Shown here one piece after another: positions 8,054 to 16,609 of a stretch of DNA of 64,000 bases. The position numbers and the translations under genes were made by a program. Source of the DNA: JAHRAW01 sp965226545 (GTDB taxonomy: Bacteria; Pseudomonadota; Gammaproteobacteria; Arenicellales; Poriferihabitantaceae); the NCBI GenBank assembly GCA_965226545.1, contig OZ245364.1:2108001-2172000 (forward strand), in the 5' to 3' direction. The first letter of the stretch is position 1. The number at the start of each line of letters is the position of its first letter. The notes under the pieces are model-generated. The model saw only the letters and a program-made list of their open reading frames with translations. It ran no database searches and was not told the origin of the DNA.

Positions 8054-9205
8054 ATGAACCAAACCGCGCCGCCGTTGGCGTTGTATGTGCATTTTCCGTG
8101 GTGCGTTAAAAAATGCCCGTATTGCGATTTCAATTCGCATCCGCAACGCGGCGCGATTGACCAACACGCCTACATCGATGCGCTGTGCGCCGACTTGGCC
8201 GACGACTTGGCGCAATGGCGCACCCCGCGCCGATTAACTTCGGTGTTCTTGGGCGGCGGCACGCCGAGTTTATTTGGCGGCGAATCTATTGGGCGATTGT
8301 TGACCGAAGTGCGCGCGCAGTTTGACGGCGACGCGGAGTGGGAAGTGACGCTCGAAGCCAATCCCGGCGCGCTCGAATACGACGACTTCGCCGCCTATGT
8401 CGACGCCGGCGTCACTCGGCTGTCGCTCGGCGTGCAAAGTTTTGATGATGCGCAGTTAAAGACACTCGGGCGAATTCACGATTCCCAACAAGCGGCGCGC
8501 GCCTGCGGCTTGGCGCGCGAAGCAAACTTCGCCGCCATCAACATCGATTTAATGCATGCCCTGCCGAATCAAACCGCGCGCGCAGCGTTGGATGATTTGC
8601 ATCGCGCGCTGGATTTCGCGCCGCGACATTTGTCGATGTATCAATTGACGATTGAACCGCACACCGAATTTCACCGTCGCCCGCCGCCGTTGCCGTCCGA
8701 TGCGCGCGTCACTGAAATGCAAACCGCCCTGCATCGATGCGCGGCGCAACACGGTTATGCGCGCTATGAAGTTTCGGCGTTCGCGCGCGCCGCGCATCAA
8801 TGCCGCCACAATCGAAACTATTGGCAATTCGGCGATTATCTCGGCATCGGCGCCGGCGCGCACGGCAAGATAACCGTCGACGGCGTCATCCATCGCTATT
8901 GGAAACAAAAACATCCGCAACGCTATCTGCGCGCACGCGCACAATCTCGACTCGGCGGCGTGCGCGAATTGCGCGAAACCGAAGTGGCGTTTGAATTTGC
9001 ACTAAACGCCCTGCGCCTAACCGAAGGCGTCGCCATCGACATCGCCTGCGCACACACCGGCCACACCGCCGCCCAACTCACCCGCGCCTTGGCTGAACCA
9101 ATTGCATTGGGATTAATCGCACAAGACAACACGCGCATTAAATGCACCCCGCGCGGCTTTGCTTTGATTGACGAGATTTTGCAGATGTTGTTGCCGGCGG
9201 AGTGA
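8054..9205 (+). CDS. hemW: HemW, radical SAM heme chaperone (coproporphyrinogen III oxidase-like)
   Basis: Radical SAM protein of the HemN/HemW family; HemW members deliver heme rather than oxidise coproporphyrinogen. The frame is open upstream into the repeat array, but ATG 8054 is chosen. It starts MNQTAPPLALYVHFPW and puts the [4Fe-4S] motif C17-x3-C21-x2-C24 in its usual place, giving 383 residues (E. coli HemW 378). Further motifs are FLGGGTPS, LEANPG, RLSLGVQSF and GIGAGAHG. The shorter N-terminus without the extra HemN cysteine favours HemW. It stands alone, divergent from mraZ. Confidence 0.95.
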   Translation: MNQTAPPLALYVHFPWCVKKCPYCDFNSHPQRGAIDQHAYIDALCADLADDLAQWRTPRRLTSVFLGGGTPSLFGGESIGRLLTEVRAQFDGDAEWEVTLEANPGALEYDDFAAYVDAGVTRLSLGVQSFDDAQLKTLGRIHDSQQAARACGLAREANFAAINIDLMHALPNQTARAALDDLHRALDFAPRHLSMYQLTIEPHTEFHRRPPPLPSDARVTEMQTALHRCAAQHGYARYEVSAFARAAHQCRHNRNYWQFGDYLGIGAGAHGKITVDGVIHRYWKQKHPQRYLRARAQSRLGGVRELRETEVAFEFALNALRLTEGVAIDIACAHTGHTAAQLTRALAEPIALGLIAQDNTRIKCTPRGFALIDEILQMLLPAE

Positions 9206-9410
9206 TGGTGCGGCGGTGCAAACTGAAAGTAACAAGGTACAAACAAGTGCGGATAAGTGCAAGCGATTGCCAAATGATTTATTAAGTTAACTTGTAAAGT
9301 TAAGTTGCACAGTTAAGTCACAAATAAGTTACAAAGTTAACTTGCGAAGTTACGTTACGGCTGCACTTTAATTTTATAAGTTAACTTTACAAGGAAAAGT
9401 TACAACAATG
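9206..9410. repeat. Degenerate AAGTTAAC-type repeat region
   Basis: The gap after hemW is filled with imperfect copies of words such as AAGTTAACTTGT and AAGTTACG. I see no gene and no clear terminator for hemW. Confidence 0.55.
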
Positions 9411-9578
9411 TTTTACAAATCATTGCGCGATGCGAATCAACCGTCCAATCATCGACTCGCCTTTCGATTCGACTTACGACTCGACATTCGAATCGCCTGC
9501 CCTCAATCGCGCCCTCAACATTGTTCAATCCATTTAATTAACGGTCGCCATTGCTCGATGTCCTTGTCCGTCTGATGC
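9411..9578 (-). repeat. parA-tail repeat, copy A (downstream of the GIY-YIG gene)
   Basis: This stretch closely matches 10335-10523, the end of parA plus its 3' flank, in the same orientation. Shared are the end TTTTACAAATCATTGC, the 12-bp CGCCTTTCGATT repeats (fewer here) and the last codons of parA. The two copies bracket the GIY-YIG gene. Confidence 0.85.
9515..9578 (-). pseudogene. Remnant of the parA C-terminus
   Basis: Read on the minus strand this encodes QTDKDIEQWRPLIKWIEQC followed by TGA. It mirrors the last 19 residues of the intact ParA upstream (QADKDMEQWRPLLKWIEQR). Nothing of the remaining parA is present; homology ends about 5 bp after the stop of the GIY-YIG gene. Several differences are synonymous or conservative, so the copy may be old or may have decayed slowly. 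Confidence 0.8.
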
Positions 9579-9583
9579 GCGTT

Positions 9584-10288
9584 TTATCGATTGCGATTGT
9601 TGTCGCGGAATTTTATTTGCCGGTTGTGCAAAGTTACGCCTTGATATTTCCAGCGCGTACTGCCGGTGATTCGGTGCCTGTCGGCGGTGACTTCATGCTG
9701 AACGCGTTTCGCCGCGGCGTGGATGGTCAGAATCTCGCCGTCATATTCAACCTCGCCGTTTTGCACCACTCGCGCGGTTTTGTCCGAAGAATAAGTCGAA
9801 ACCAACTCCGCGCCCATTGGTATTCCCAGTGCATCGAATGAGAATTTCCCGCCGCGCGCGGCAACCGGCTGCTGTTTGTTGCGCGCATCAATATCCTTTT
9901 GGGTAATCACTTTGGACAACTCATCGCCATCGAGCGTGACTTCTTGTCCGTCATACAACTCCAACACTTCGACCACCGCTTCGACATTGACGCAGAAAAA
10001 TTCGCGCGTCGGGCTAACGCGCATCTGCGCAAAAACGCGATGCAACTTTCTTTCCGCTTTATGACAATCCGCAACCGCTTTGGCGTATTCCAAATCAAAC
10101 GGCAACACCACGCCGGTGGCAAATAATTGACTCATGCGTTTTTGTAACGCCTGCGCGGTCGGCGGCGCAGTTCGCCCAATCTTGACGATTGGCGTCAATT
10201 CATCCCCTTGTTCGCGCGGCGGCAACCACAAACTTCGGTTGCTCAACACGTAAACAATGCCTTTGCGATTATCAGCGGCGGGATTCAT
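9584..10288 (-). CDS. GIY-YIG superfamily protein (T5orf172-like), possible C-terminal RAMA/DUF4357-like domain
   Basis: A 234-residue protein. The N-terminal half fits the T5orf172 branch of GIY-YIG nucleases: GIVYVLSN (residues 10-17), VKIGRT (about 35-40), then ERKLHRVFAQMR and REFFCV near residues 78-99. These correspond to the GIY, YIG, helix-Arg and catalytic-Glu elements, though the GIY Tyr is displaced (GIVYVLS). The C-terminal part (about 165-234: GEVEYDGEILTIHAAAKRV, then WKYQGVTL) resembles the RAMA/DUF4357 fold found with restriction-modification and GIY-YIG proteins; this is tentative. It has no strong ribosome binding site. It lies 163 bp after parA, between two copies of the parA tail. 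Function is unknown; a DNA-binding or nicking role is an inference. Confidence 0.75.
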   Translation of the reverse strand: MNPAADNRKGIVYVLSNRSLWLPPREQGDELTPIVKIGRTAPPTAQALQKRMSQLFATGVVLPFDLEYAKAVADCHKAERKLHRVFAQMRVSPTREFFCVNVEAVVEVLELYDGQEVTLDGDELSKVITQKDIDARNKQQPVAARGGKFSFDALGIPMGAELVSTYSSDKTARVVQNGEVEYDGEILTIHAAAKRVQHEVTADRHRITGSTRWKYQGVTLHNRQIKFRDNNRNR

Positions 10289-10334
10289 CGTAGTGACAGT
10301 GGGGGTGGAAATTGCATTGCCAATTCAATCGACA

Positions 10335-10523
10335 TTTTACAAATCATTGCACGATTCGAATCAACCGTCCAATCATCGACTCGCCTTTCGATTCGCCTTT
10401 CGATTCGCCTTTCGACTCGACATTCGAATCGCCCGCCCTCAATCGCCGCCATCAACGCTGCTCAATCCATTTAAGCAACGGTCGCCACTGCTCCATATCT
10501 TTATCCGCCTGATACGGCGCCAT
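10335..10523 (-). repeat. parA-tail repeat, copy B (native 3' end of parA)
   Basis: The 3' end of parA and its downstream flank, including three or more 12-bp units CGCCTTTCGATT at about 10380-10425. Partner of 9411-9578. This copy is longer by about 20 bp because of additional 12-bp units. Confidence 0.85.
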
Positions 10524-11084
10524 TTCAAAAATGCCGTAGCCGCCGGCGGCGGCGCGGATGTAGTTTTGGGTGTCGCGCAGATGTGCGATTAGCGGCACTT
10601 TCATTGCCGCCAAAAAGCCGGCCATGTTGCGATACATCGTCGTGTTTTCGCGTACGCGATTGGCGATTAAGCCGACGCGCGTTTTTTTCAGCAGGTTGGC
10701 GAGCATCAACTCGCCGATGAAGTGACCGGTGGCGCGGATGTCCATCGGCGACGGTAGCACCGGCACCAACGCGCAATCGGCGAACTCGAACAGCCGCGCA
10801 AGTTGTCGTTTATCGGTGCGCGCCGGCGCATCCAAAATCATGCGGTGCACGCCGGCCGGTGCACTGACGCGCGCGGCCGCGCCGCCGCTGGCGTCTATGC
10901 CTTCAATCTTTTCCAAAGTTGATGCGCGTTGCGCAAGCCATTCCAGCGACGAAAGTTGCGGGTCGTAATCGACCAGCGCGACCGGCACTTTCCACAGCGC
11001 GTAATAACTCGCCAAATTGGTCGCCAACGTGGATTTGCCGCAGCCGCCCTTGGGATTGACCGTCAAAATGACCTTGGTTTTCAT
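10452..11084 (-). CDS. Orphan ParA/MinD-family ATPase
   Basis: A 210-residue deviant-Walker P-loop ATPase. From ATG 11084 the protein starts MKTKVILTVNPKGGCGKST, with the signature KGGCGKST at about 11-18, Walker A' VALVDYDPQ near 40, and LDAPAR near 88. An upstream ATG would add an unconserved basic stretch and overlap the divergent gor leader, so the shorter start is chosen. No parB or centromere-like parS site is visible, which suggests an orphan ParA that positions a cargo other than the chromosome origin. It is co-directional with the GIY-YIG gene. Confidence 0.88.
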   Translation of the reverse strand: MKTKVILTVNPKGGCGKSTLATNLASYYALWKVPVALVDYDPQLSSLEWLAQRASTLEKIEGIDASGGAAARVSAPAGVHRMILDAPARTDKRQLARLFEFADCALVPVLPSPMDIRATGHFIGELMLANLLKKTRVGLIANRVRENTTMYRNMAGFLAAMKVPLIAHLRDTQNYIRAAAGGYGIFEMAPYQADKDMEQWRPLLKWIEQR

Positions 11085-11173
11085 TCCGGATTCAGTAGTC
11101 GTGATTGTTGTCGCCGACAATTGTACACCGCCGCCGCCCAATCGCAAGCGCTGCATCGGCTACAATCGCGCAC

Positions 11174-12538
11174 ATGGCGGATTTCGATTTCATCGTATTG
11201 GGCGGCGGCTCGGGCGGCATCGCCGCGGCGCGACGCGCGGCGGAATATGGCGCGCGGGTGTTGTTGTGCGAGCCCAACCGACTCGGCGGCACTTGCGTCA
11301 ATGTCGGCTGCGTGCCGAAAAAGGTGATGTGGTACGCCGCGCAAATCGCCGAATCGCTCGCCATCGCGGCTGATTACGGCTTCGCGCCGGCGACGCACAC
11401 GTTCGATTGGGGCGCGCTGAAACGCGCGCGCGATGAGTATGTCGCCCGCCTCAATCAAATTTACGCCGACAATCTCGAAGCCTCCGGCGTGCGCTTAATT
11501 CGCGCGCGCGGTGCGTTCACCGCCGACGGCGCGATTGCAATCGATGGCGCAACGGATGACGCAACGGGCGGCGAAACTTATCGCGCCGCGCATGTGTTGA
11601 TTGCAACCGGCGGACGCCCCAGCATGCCGCCGGTGCGCGGCGTTGAGCTCGGCATCACCAGCGACGGTTTTTTTGAGTTGCCGGCATTGCCGCAAAAGCC
11701 GCTGATTATCGGCGCGGGATATATCGCCTGCGAACTCGCCGGATTGCTGCAGGGCTTGGGCGCGCAAGTCACGATGTTGTTGCGCAAAGACCGGCTGTTG
11801 CGCGCGTTCGATGAAACCCTCGGCGAAACATTGATGGCTGAGATGCGCGCCGGCGGAATCGACATTCGATGCAACACATCGACCGAAGAGATTTACCAAC
11901 AAGACAACACGCTCGGCTGGCGCGCCGCCGATGCGCATGCGCACGGTTACGATTGCGTACTCTACGCGGTCAGCCGCCGCCCCAACACCGATGCACTCGG
12001 GCTCGACCAAGCGGGCGTTGCATTGGATGCGCGCGGCTTTATCGAAGTCGATGAACAACAAAACACCGCGCGCAACGGCGTTTATGCGGTCGGCGATGCC
12101 ACGTCCGCGGCCGCACTTACGCCGGTCGCAATCGCGGCCGGGCGGCGATTGGCTGACCGATTATTCGGCAACCAACCAAACGCGCGCGTCGATTTCGCCG
12201 ACATCCCCAGCGTGGTGTTCAGTCATCCGCCGATTGGCAGCGTCGGGCTGAGCGAATCGCGTGCGCGCGAAATACACGGCGATAACATTAAGGTTTACCA
12301 AAGCCGCTTCGTCAACATGCGCCACGCACTCGGCGCACACAAACCCAACAGCGTCGTTAAGTTAATCACCGCCGGAAAAGAGGAACGCGTCGTCGGTTGC
12401 CACGTCATCGGCGAAGGCGCGGATGAAATGATGCAGGGCTTCGCCGTCGCCGTCAAACTCGGCGCGCGCAAGGAAAATTTTGACAACACCATTGCGATTC
12501 ATCCGACTGCGGCGGAGGAGTTGGTGACGTTGCGATGA
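11174..12538 (+). CDS. gor: Glutathione-disulfide reductase
   Basis: FAD- and NADPH-dependent flavoenzyme reducing glutathione disulfide. The 454 residues (E. coli 450) begin MADFDFIVLGGGSGG, with the redox-active C41-V-N-V-G-C46 in GGTCVNVGCVPKK, the NADPH-binding GAGYIACELAG, and following basic residues (LLRKDRLLR) typical for NADPH. A second FAD motif is GVYAVGDAT, and the active-site His is in IHPTAAEE near the C-terminus. ATG 11174 is chosen over an earlier in-frame ATG because it starts right before the FAD motif. It is divergent from parA and followed by an intrinsic terminator. Confidence 0.96.
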   Translation: MADFDFIVLGGGSGGIAAARRAAEYGARVLLCEPNRLGGTCVNVGCVPKKVMWYAAQIAESLAIAADYGFAPATHTFDWGALKRARDEYVARLNQIYADNLEASGVRLIRARGAFTADGAIAIDGATDDATGGETYRAAHVLIATGGRPSMPPVRGVELGITSDGFFELPALPQKPLIIGAGYIACELAGLLQGLGAQVTMLLRKDRLLRAFDETLGETLMAEMRAGGIDIRCNTSTEEIYQQDNTLGWRAADAHAHGYDCVLYAVSRRPNTDALGLDQAGVALDARGFIEVDEQQNTARNGVYAVGDATSAAALTPVAIAAGRRLADRLFGNQPNARVDFADIPSVVFSHPPIGSVGLSESRAREIHGDNIKVYQSRFVNMRHALGAHKPNSVVKLITAGKEERVVGCHVIGEGADEMMQGFAVAVKLGARKENFDNTIAIHPTAAEELVTLR

Positions 12539-12565
12539 TGCGCAACTTGTGTGCGCGGTTTTTTT
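12539..12565 (+). terminator. Rho-independent terminator of gor
   Basis: Directly after the gor stop, TGCGCA (12539-12544) pairs with TGCGC (12552-12556) across a 7-nt loop, followed by GG and seven T (12559-12565). Confidence 0.8.
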
Positions 12566-12574
12566 GTAATTGGT

Positions 12575-12705
12575 AACAGTGGAAGTGGAAGTAACAGTAA
12601 AGAAGTAACAGTGACAGTAAAAGTGACAGCGTCAGTAAAAATAAAAGTACAGGTACAAGTGCAAGTAAAAGTAAAAACGAAAGTGAAAAGTAACAGCGGA
12701 AAGTA
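12575..12705. repeat. Degenerate 6-bp repeat (AGTRAC/AGTAAA type)
   Basis: About 130 bp of imperfect hexamers such as AGTAAC, AGTGAC and AGTAAA between the convergent gor and mnmG genes. Purine-rich on the plus strand, with no coding content recognised. Confidence 0.75.
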
Positions 12706-12764
12706 CTGCGGCATTAACCACTGTTGTAACAAACGTCACTTGTGTTACCTCGCCACACGCCCCA

Positions 12765-14624
12765 CTACGCCGCGCGTTGTTTTTTCAAATGCACCATCAA
12801 CAATGAAATCGCCGCCGGCGTCACCCCGGGAATGCGCGTCGCCTGGTCCAACGTTTGCGGACGCACTTCGCCAAGACGTTGTTGCGCTTCGCTCGACAAC
12901 CCGTGCACCGTTTGATAATCCAATTCGCGCGGCAGACGCAAATGCAGATGGCGGCGACGCCGCGCGATTTCGGTTTGTTGGCGGGCGATGTAGCCGTGAT
13001 AACGCGCTTCGCTTTCCAATTGGCGAATCGCTTGCGGGTCGGTCAGCGGATGTTCGCCCGGCGCGATTCGATTGAGTTGCGCATACCCCATCTGCGGGCG
13101 GCGCAACAATTCGAATAAGTTAACGTCGCGCGCGCCCGACACATCGAGCGTTGCCGCATCGTTGGCGTTGAGTCGGGTGGCTTGCAATCGTTCGCGTTCG
13201 CGATGCACCGCGCGGCGTTTTTGCGCAAACGCGCGCAGGCGCGCTTCGTCAATCAAACCAAACTGTGCAGCGATTTCGGTCAGACGCGCATCGGCGTTGT
13301 CTTCGCGCAACTGCAAACGATATTCGGCGCGCGAGGTAAACATTCGATACGGCTCGGGCGCGCCGCGCGTAACCAAATCGTCAATCATCACGCCGATATA
13401 AGCGAGGTCGCGAGTCGGCGTCCACATCTCGACATCGCGCGCCAAGCGCGCCGCGTTCAGCCCGGCAATCAGGCCTTGTCCGGCGGCTTCTTCATAGCCG
13501 GTGGTGCCGTTAATTTGTCCGGCAAAAAACAGCGCGGCGATGCAGTTGGTTTCGAGCGTGGCGTTCAAACCGCGCGGGTCAAAAAAATCGTATTCAATCG
13601 CATAGCCCGGGCGGGTGATTACCGCGCGCTCGAAGCCGGCAATCGTGCGCACAAATTGATGTTGCGCGGCAAACGGCAAACTGGTCGAGATGCCGTTGGG
13701 ATAAATCTCGGTGGTGTTAAGCCCTTCGGGTTCGATGAAAATTTGATGCGCGTCGCGCGCGGCAAAGCGCACAACTTTGTCTTCAATCGAAGGGCAATAG
13801 CGCGGGCCTTCGCCTTGTATCACGCCGGCGTACATCGGCGACTCATGCAATGCGCCGCGGATGATGTCGTGGGTGTCGCGGTTGGTTGCGGTGATGTGGC
13901 AATTGACCTGCGGCGGATGGTCGGCAATTTCGCCGATGAAGGAAAACACCGGCGCAGGCTTATCGCCCGGCTGCGCTTCGAGGCGTTGGTAATCAATCGT
14001 GCGTCCATCGATGCGCGGCGGCGTGCCGGTTTTAAGCCGCCCAACCGCAAACGGCAATTCGCGCAACCGCGCCGCCAATGCAAGCGAAGGCGCATCGCCG
14101 GCGCGTCCGCCGGCGGCGTTGTCGCGCCCGACATGCATGCGCCCGTTTAAAAAAGTGCCGGCGGTCAACACCACGGCGCGCGCGTGAAACGAAACGCCCA
14201 ACGCGGTTGTGACTCCGCATACGCGATTGTTGCGCACGATTAAATCATCGACCGATTGTTGAAACAGAGTCAGCCCGGGCTGATGTTCGACCGCGCGGCG
14301 CACCGCGATTTTATACAGCGCACGGTCGGCTTGCGCGCGCGTCGCCTGCACCGCCGCGCCTTTGCTTGCATTGAGCGTGCGAAAATGAATCCCGGCGGCG
14401 TCGGCGGCGCGCGCCATCACCCCGCCCATCGCGTCAATCTCGCGCACGATATGCCCCTTGCCGATGCCGCCAATCGCCGGGTTGCACGACATCTGCCCGA
14501 TGGTTTCAATGTTGTGGGTAATCAACAACGTGCGCACGCCAACCCGCGCACTCGCCAACGCCGCCTCGACGCCGGCATGCCCGCCGCCGACCACAATCAC
14601 ATCAAATTCATCAGGGTGAATCAT
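12765..14624 (-). CDS. mnmG: MnmG (GidA), tRNA uridine-34 carboxymethylaminomethyl synthesis FAD protein
   Basis: With MnmE forms the enzyme that builds cmnm5U34 in tRNA. The 619 residues (E. coli 629) show the N-terminal FAD motif VVGGGHAGVEAALASAR, the conserved MSCNPAIGGIGKGHIVREID, GRMHVGR, FAGQINGTTGYEEAAGQGL, and the C-terminal MnmE/tRNA-interacting region ending near IPGVTPAAISLL. ATG 14624 follows a short A+T-rich leader with an extended -10 promoter. Unlike in many relatives it is separated from mnmE by about 6.3 kb of other genes. Confidence 0.98.
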   Translation of the reverse strand: MIHPDEFDVIVVGGGHAGVEAALASARVGVRTLLITHNIETIGQMSCNPAIGGIGKGHIVREIDAMGGVMARAADAAGIHFRTLNASKGAAVQATRAQADRALYKIAVRRAVEHQPGLTLFQQSVDDLIVRNNRVCGVTTALGVSFHARAVVLTAGTFLNGRMHVGRDNAAGGRAGDAPSLALAARLRELPFAVGRLKTGTPPRIDGRTIDYQRLEAQPGDKPAPVFSFIGEIADHPPQVNCHITATNRDTHDIIRGALHESPMYAGVIQGEGPRYCPSIEDKVVRFAARDAHQIFIEPEGLNTTEIYPNGISTSLPFAAQHQFVRTIAGFERAVITRPGYAIEYDFFDPRGLNATLETNCIAALFFAGQINGTTGYEEAAGQGLIAGLNAARLARDVEMWTPTRDLAYIGVMIDDLVTRGAPEPYRMFTSRAEYRLQLREDNADARLTEIAAQFGLIDEARLRAFAQKRRAVHRERERLQATRLNANDAATLDVSGARDVNLFELLRRPQMGYAQLNRIAPGEHPLTDPQAIRQLESEARYHGYIARQQTEIARRRRHLHLRLPRELDYQTVHGLSSEAQQRLGEVRPQTLDQATRIPGVTPAAISLLMVHLKKQRAA

Positions 14625-14943
14625 TGTCGATGGTTAACTGCAGGTGCGATTCATTATTAATAAAGTAATCAAACCAAACTATTTAAACAAACATAATTAA
14701 ACCAAGTTAATTCGAACAATCAAAATCAATCGGCGCGATTATAACAATGAATGCATTGCCAACCGCTCATCGCGCGTCAACCTATTTGCCACACGGTCGA
14801 TGGTCGACGATGACGGCGGCGACGACGCACAAAGGTAATGGTCGACGGTAACAATAACGGTAACGGTAACGACAACAATTAACGCCGGCGCACAACCCGC
14901 CCGCGAAGTTGTATAATCCCCGCGCGTTACCTCCCTTCCCGCC
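14625..14943. other. mnmG / HAD-UbiA divergent intergenic region
   Basis: About 320 bp. The mnmG-proximal half is A+T-rich and carries the mnmG promoter. The other half contains repeats of GGTAACGGTAAC type (about 14835-14882) and a TATAAT hexamer at 14912-14917 that may be the -10 of the plus-strand gene (start about 25 nt before ATG 14944). No strong -35 and no ribosome binding site are seen there, and no small gene is recognised. Confidence 0.5.
14738..14746 (-). promoter_or_regulatory. Extended -10 promoter of mnmG
   Basis: TGTTATAAT on the minus strand (14746-14738) is a perfect extended -10; no good -35 lies at normal spacing. Transcription would start near 14731, leaving a leader of about 107 nt that is A+T-rich compared with the genome. 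Confidence 0.6.
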
Positions 14944-16557
14944 ATGTCGACCGTCCCTGCAAAATCGCCGTTGGTTGTCGATGTCGACGACAGTTTGGTG
15001 TGCGGCGACACGTTGATTGAGTCGTTGATTCATCTGTTGTCGCGCGCACCGCGCAAAATTTTCCGAGTGCTTGGCGCCCTTGTGCGCGGGCGGGCGGCGT
15101 TCAAACGCGCGGTCGCCGATGCGGTCGATGTTGCGCCCGATGCATTCGTCTTTCGGCAAGCGGTTATCGATGAGATGCGCCGCGCGCAAACCGCCGGACG
15201 CGAAGTGTGGCTGGCGTCGGCCGCGGATGAAAAAATCGTCGCCGCATTGGCGCAACACTTCGATGCACACGGGCATCTCGCCTCGGACGGCAAACGCAAT
15301 CTTGGCGGTGCGATAAAGGCGCGCGCCTTGTGCGAACAATTCGGCGAACGCGGCTTTGCCTATGTCGGCGATTCGCGCCGCGATTTGGCGGTGTGGCGTT
15401 TGCCGCAATGCATCGAAGCGGTCGGCGTCAATCTGTCGACGCGCCTGCAAAAACGCGCACGCCGCGCTTGCGCCAATGCGCGCTTTATTAATGACTCGCA
15501 TGGCAGCGATGGCGCGGACGATAACGCGGTCGATAATGCTGTCGACAACACGGTTGCGCGCGTAGACAGTAACGACTCGTCAGTCGATTCGAAAACCAGT
15601 TCGCAAACCAACTCGCAAACTAATTCACAAACCGACTCACAACTTAAATCGCAAACCGCCATCCGCACATTAACGCGCGGCGGTGCCGGCAATCGTGCGC
15701 GCGATTATTGGCGCGCGTTGCGTCCGCATCAATGGAGCAAAAACGCGCTGGTGTTTGCCGCGTTGATTGCCGACCACGCCGCGATTGGCGCGTCGTATTG
15801 GAGCGTGTTCGCGGCGTTTGTGGCGTTGTCGGCGTGCGCATCGGCGGCGTATTTAATTAACGACATCGTCGACCTGCCGCACGACCGTCGCCATGCGCAC
15901 AACCGCCGCCGTCCGCTGGCCGCCGGACGCATCGCGGTGTTGCCTTCGCTTGGTTTGGCGGTCGTGTTGTTAAGTTGCGGCTTGCTCATTGCGTTTGTGT
16001 TTGCGCCCGACGCCGGGCGATGGCTGTTGTTGTATGTCGTTGCCACCTTCGCCTATTCGCTGGTCATCAAGCGCGTGTTGTTTGCCGATGTGATTGTGCT
16101 GGCGACGTTGTACACCTTGCGCGTGTTAATCGGCGCAAGCGCCGCCTTGATAACGCCTTCTGATTGGTTTTTGGCGTTTTTCATTTTAATGTTTTTGGCA
16201 TTGGCGTTGGTCAAACGACAAATTGAACTCAACGAAGCCGGCGACGCGATTCGCGAACGCGGTCGCGGTTATCGCGCGGGCGATTTAACCGTGTTGACCG
16301 CATTGACCGCGGGCGCAATGTTTGCCGCAATGGTTGTGTTGATGCTGTACATCCACGACGCCGAAGTCGCCGACCGCTACGCCAACCCGCGCGCGTTGTG
16401 GCTGGTGATTGCCGCGTTGGTGTATTGGCTCGGGCGGATGTTGTTGCTCGCCCATCGCGGCGCGATTGACGGCGACCCGGTTGCGTTCGCCCTGCGCGAC
16501 CGCGTCAGTTGGTTAAGCGGCGCATTGCTTGTCGCGTTTTTTTACCTCGCGCTGTAA
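14944..16557 (+). CDS. HAD-UbiA fusion: UbiA-family polyprenyl transferase with N-terminal HAD-like domain
   Basis: A 537-residue two-domain protein. Residues about 8-180 are a HAD-like hydrolase domain with motif I D13-V-D15-D-S, a threonine/serine-type region at ASAADEK, and a terminal VGDSRRD acidic motif. Residues about 252-537 form a polytopic UbiA prenyltransferase domain with the Mg/diphosphate motif N306-D-x2-D in NDIVDLPHDRR. The related family makes decaprenyl-phosphoryl-5-phosphoribose (DPPR), where an associated HAD-type phosphatase step would follow. The linker (about 185-245) is a Ser/Asn/Gln-rich repeat. The following GT-C type gene starts 52 bp downstream. I infer a polyprenyl-phosphate sugar (perhaps pentose) donor pathway; the substrate is not shown. 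Confidence 0.85.
   Translation: MSTVPAKSPLVVDVDDSLVCGDTLIESLIHLLSRAPRKIFRVLGALVRGRAAFKRAVADAVDVAPDAFVFRQAVIDEMRRAQTAGREVWLASAADEKIVAALAQHFDAHGHLASDGKRNLGGAIKARALCEQFGERGFAYVGDSRRDLAVWRLPQCIEAVGVNLSTRLQKRARRACANARFINDSHGSDGADDNAVDNAVDNTVARVDSNDSSVDSKTSSQTNSQTNSQTDSQLKSQTAIRTLTRGGAGNRARDYWRALRPHQWSKNALVFAALIADHAAIGASYWSVFAAFVALSACASAAYLINDIVDLPHDRRHAHNRRRPLAAGRIAVLPSLGLAVVLLSCGLLIAFVFAPDAGRWLLLYVVATFAYSLVIKRVLFADVIVLATLYTLRVLIGASAALITPSDWFLAFFILMFLALALVKRQIELNEAGDAIRERGRGYRAGDLTVLTALTAGAMFAAMVVLMLYIHDAEVADRYANPRALWLVIAALVYWLGRMLLLAHRGAIDGDPVAFALRDRVSWLSGALLVAFFYLAL
15520..15665. repeat. Degenerate 12-bp repeat in the HAD-UbiA linker
   Basis: Imperfect 12-mers (AACTCGCAAACC type) encode the linker repeats SQTN/SQTD between the HAD and UbiA domains. 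As in murE, the array keeps frame and sits at a domain boundary. Confidence 0.75.
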
Positions 16558-16609
16558 AATGCCGTGCGCATGATGCAATCGCGCCGCCACCGATGAAACC
16601 CTGCCGCCA

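Noticed and set aside
10335..10440. CRISPR array suggested by repeated CGCCTTTCGATT units, and similar arrays elsewhere
   Set aside because: Units are 12 bp, contiguous and degenerate, without spacers or cas genes.
14782..15501. Long minus-strand frame across the HAD domain
   Set aside because: It is the antisense shadow of the HAD-UbiA gene, with no motifs of its own.
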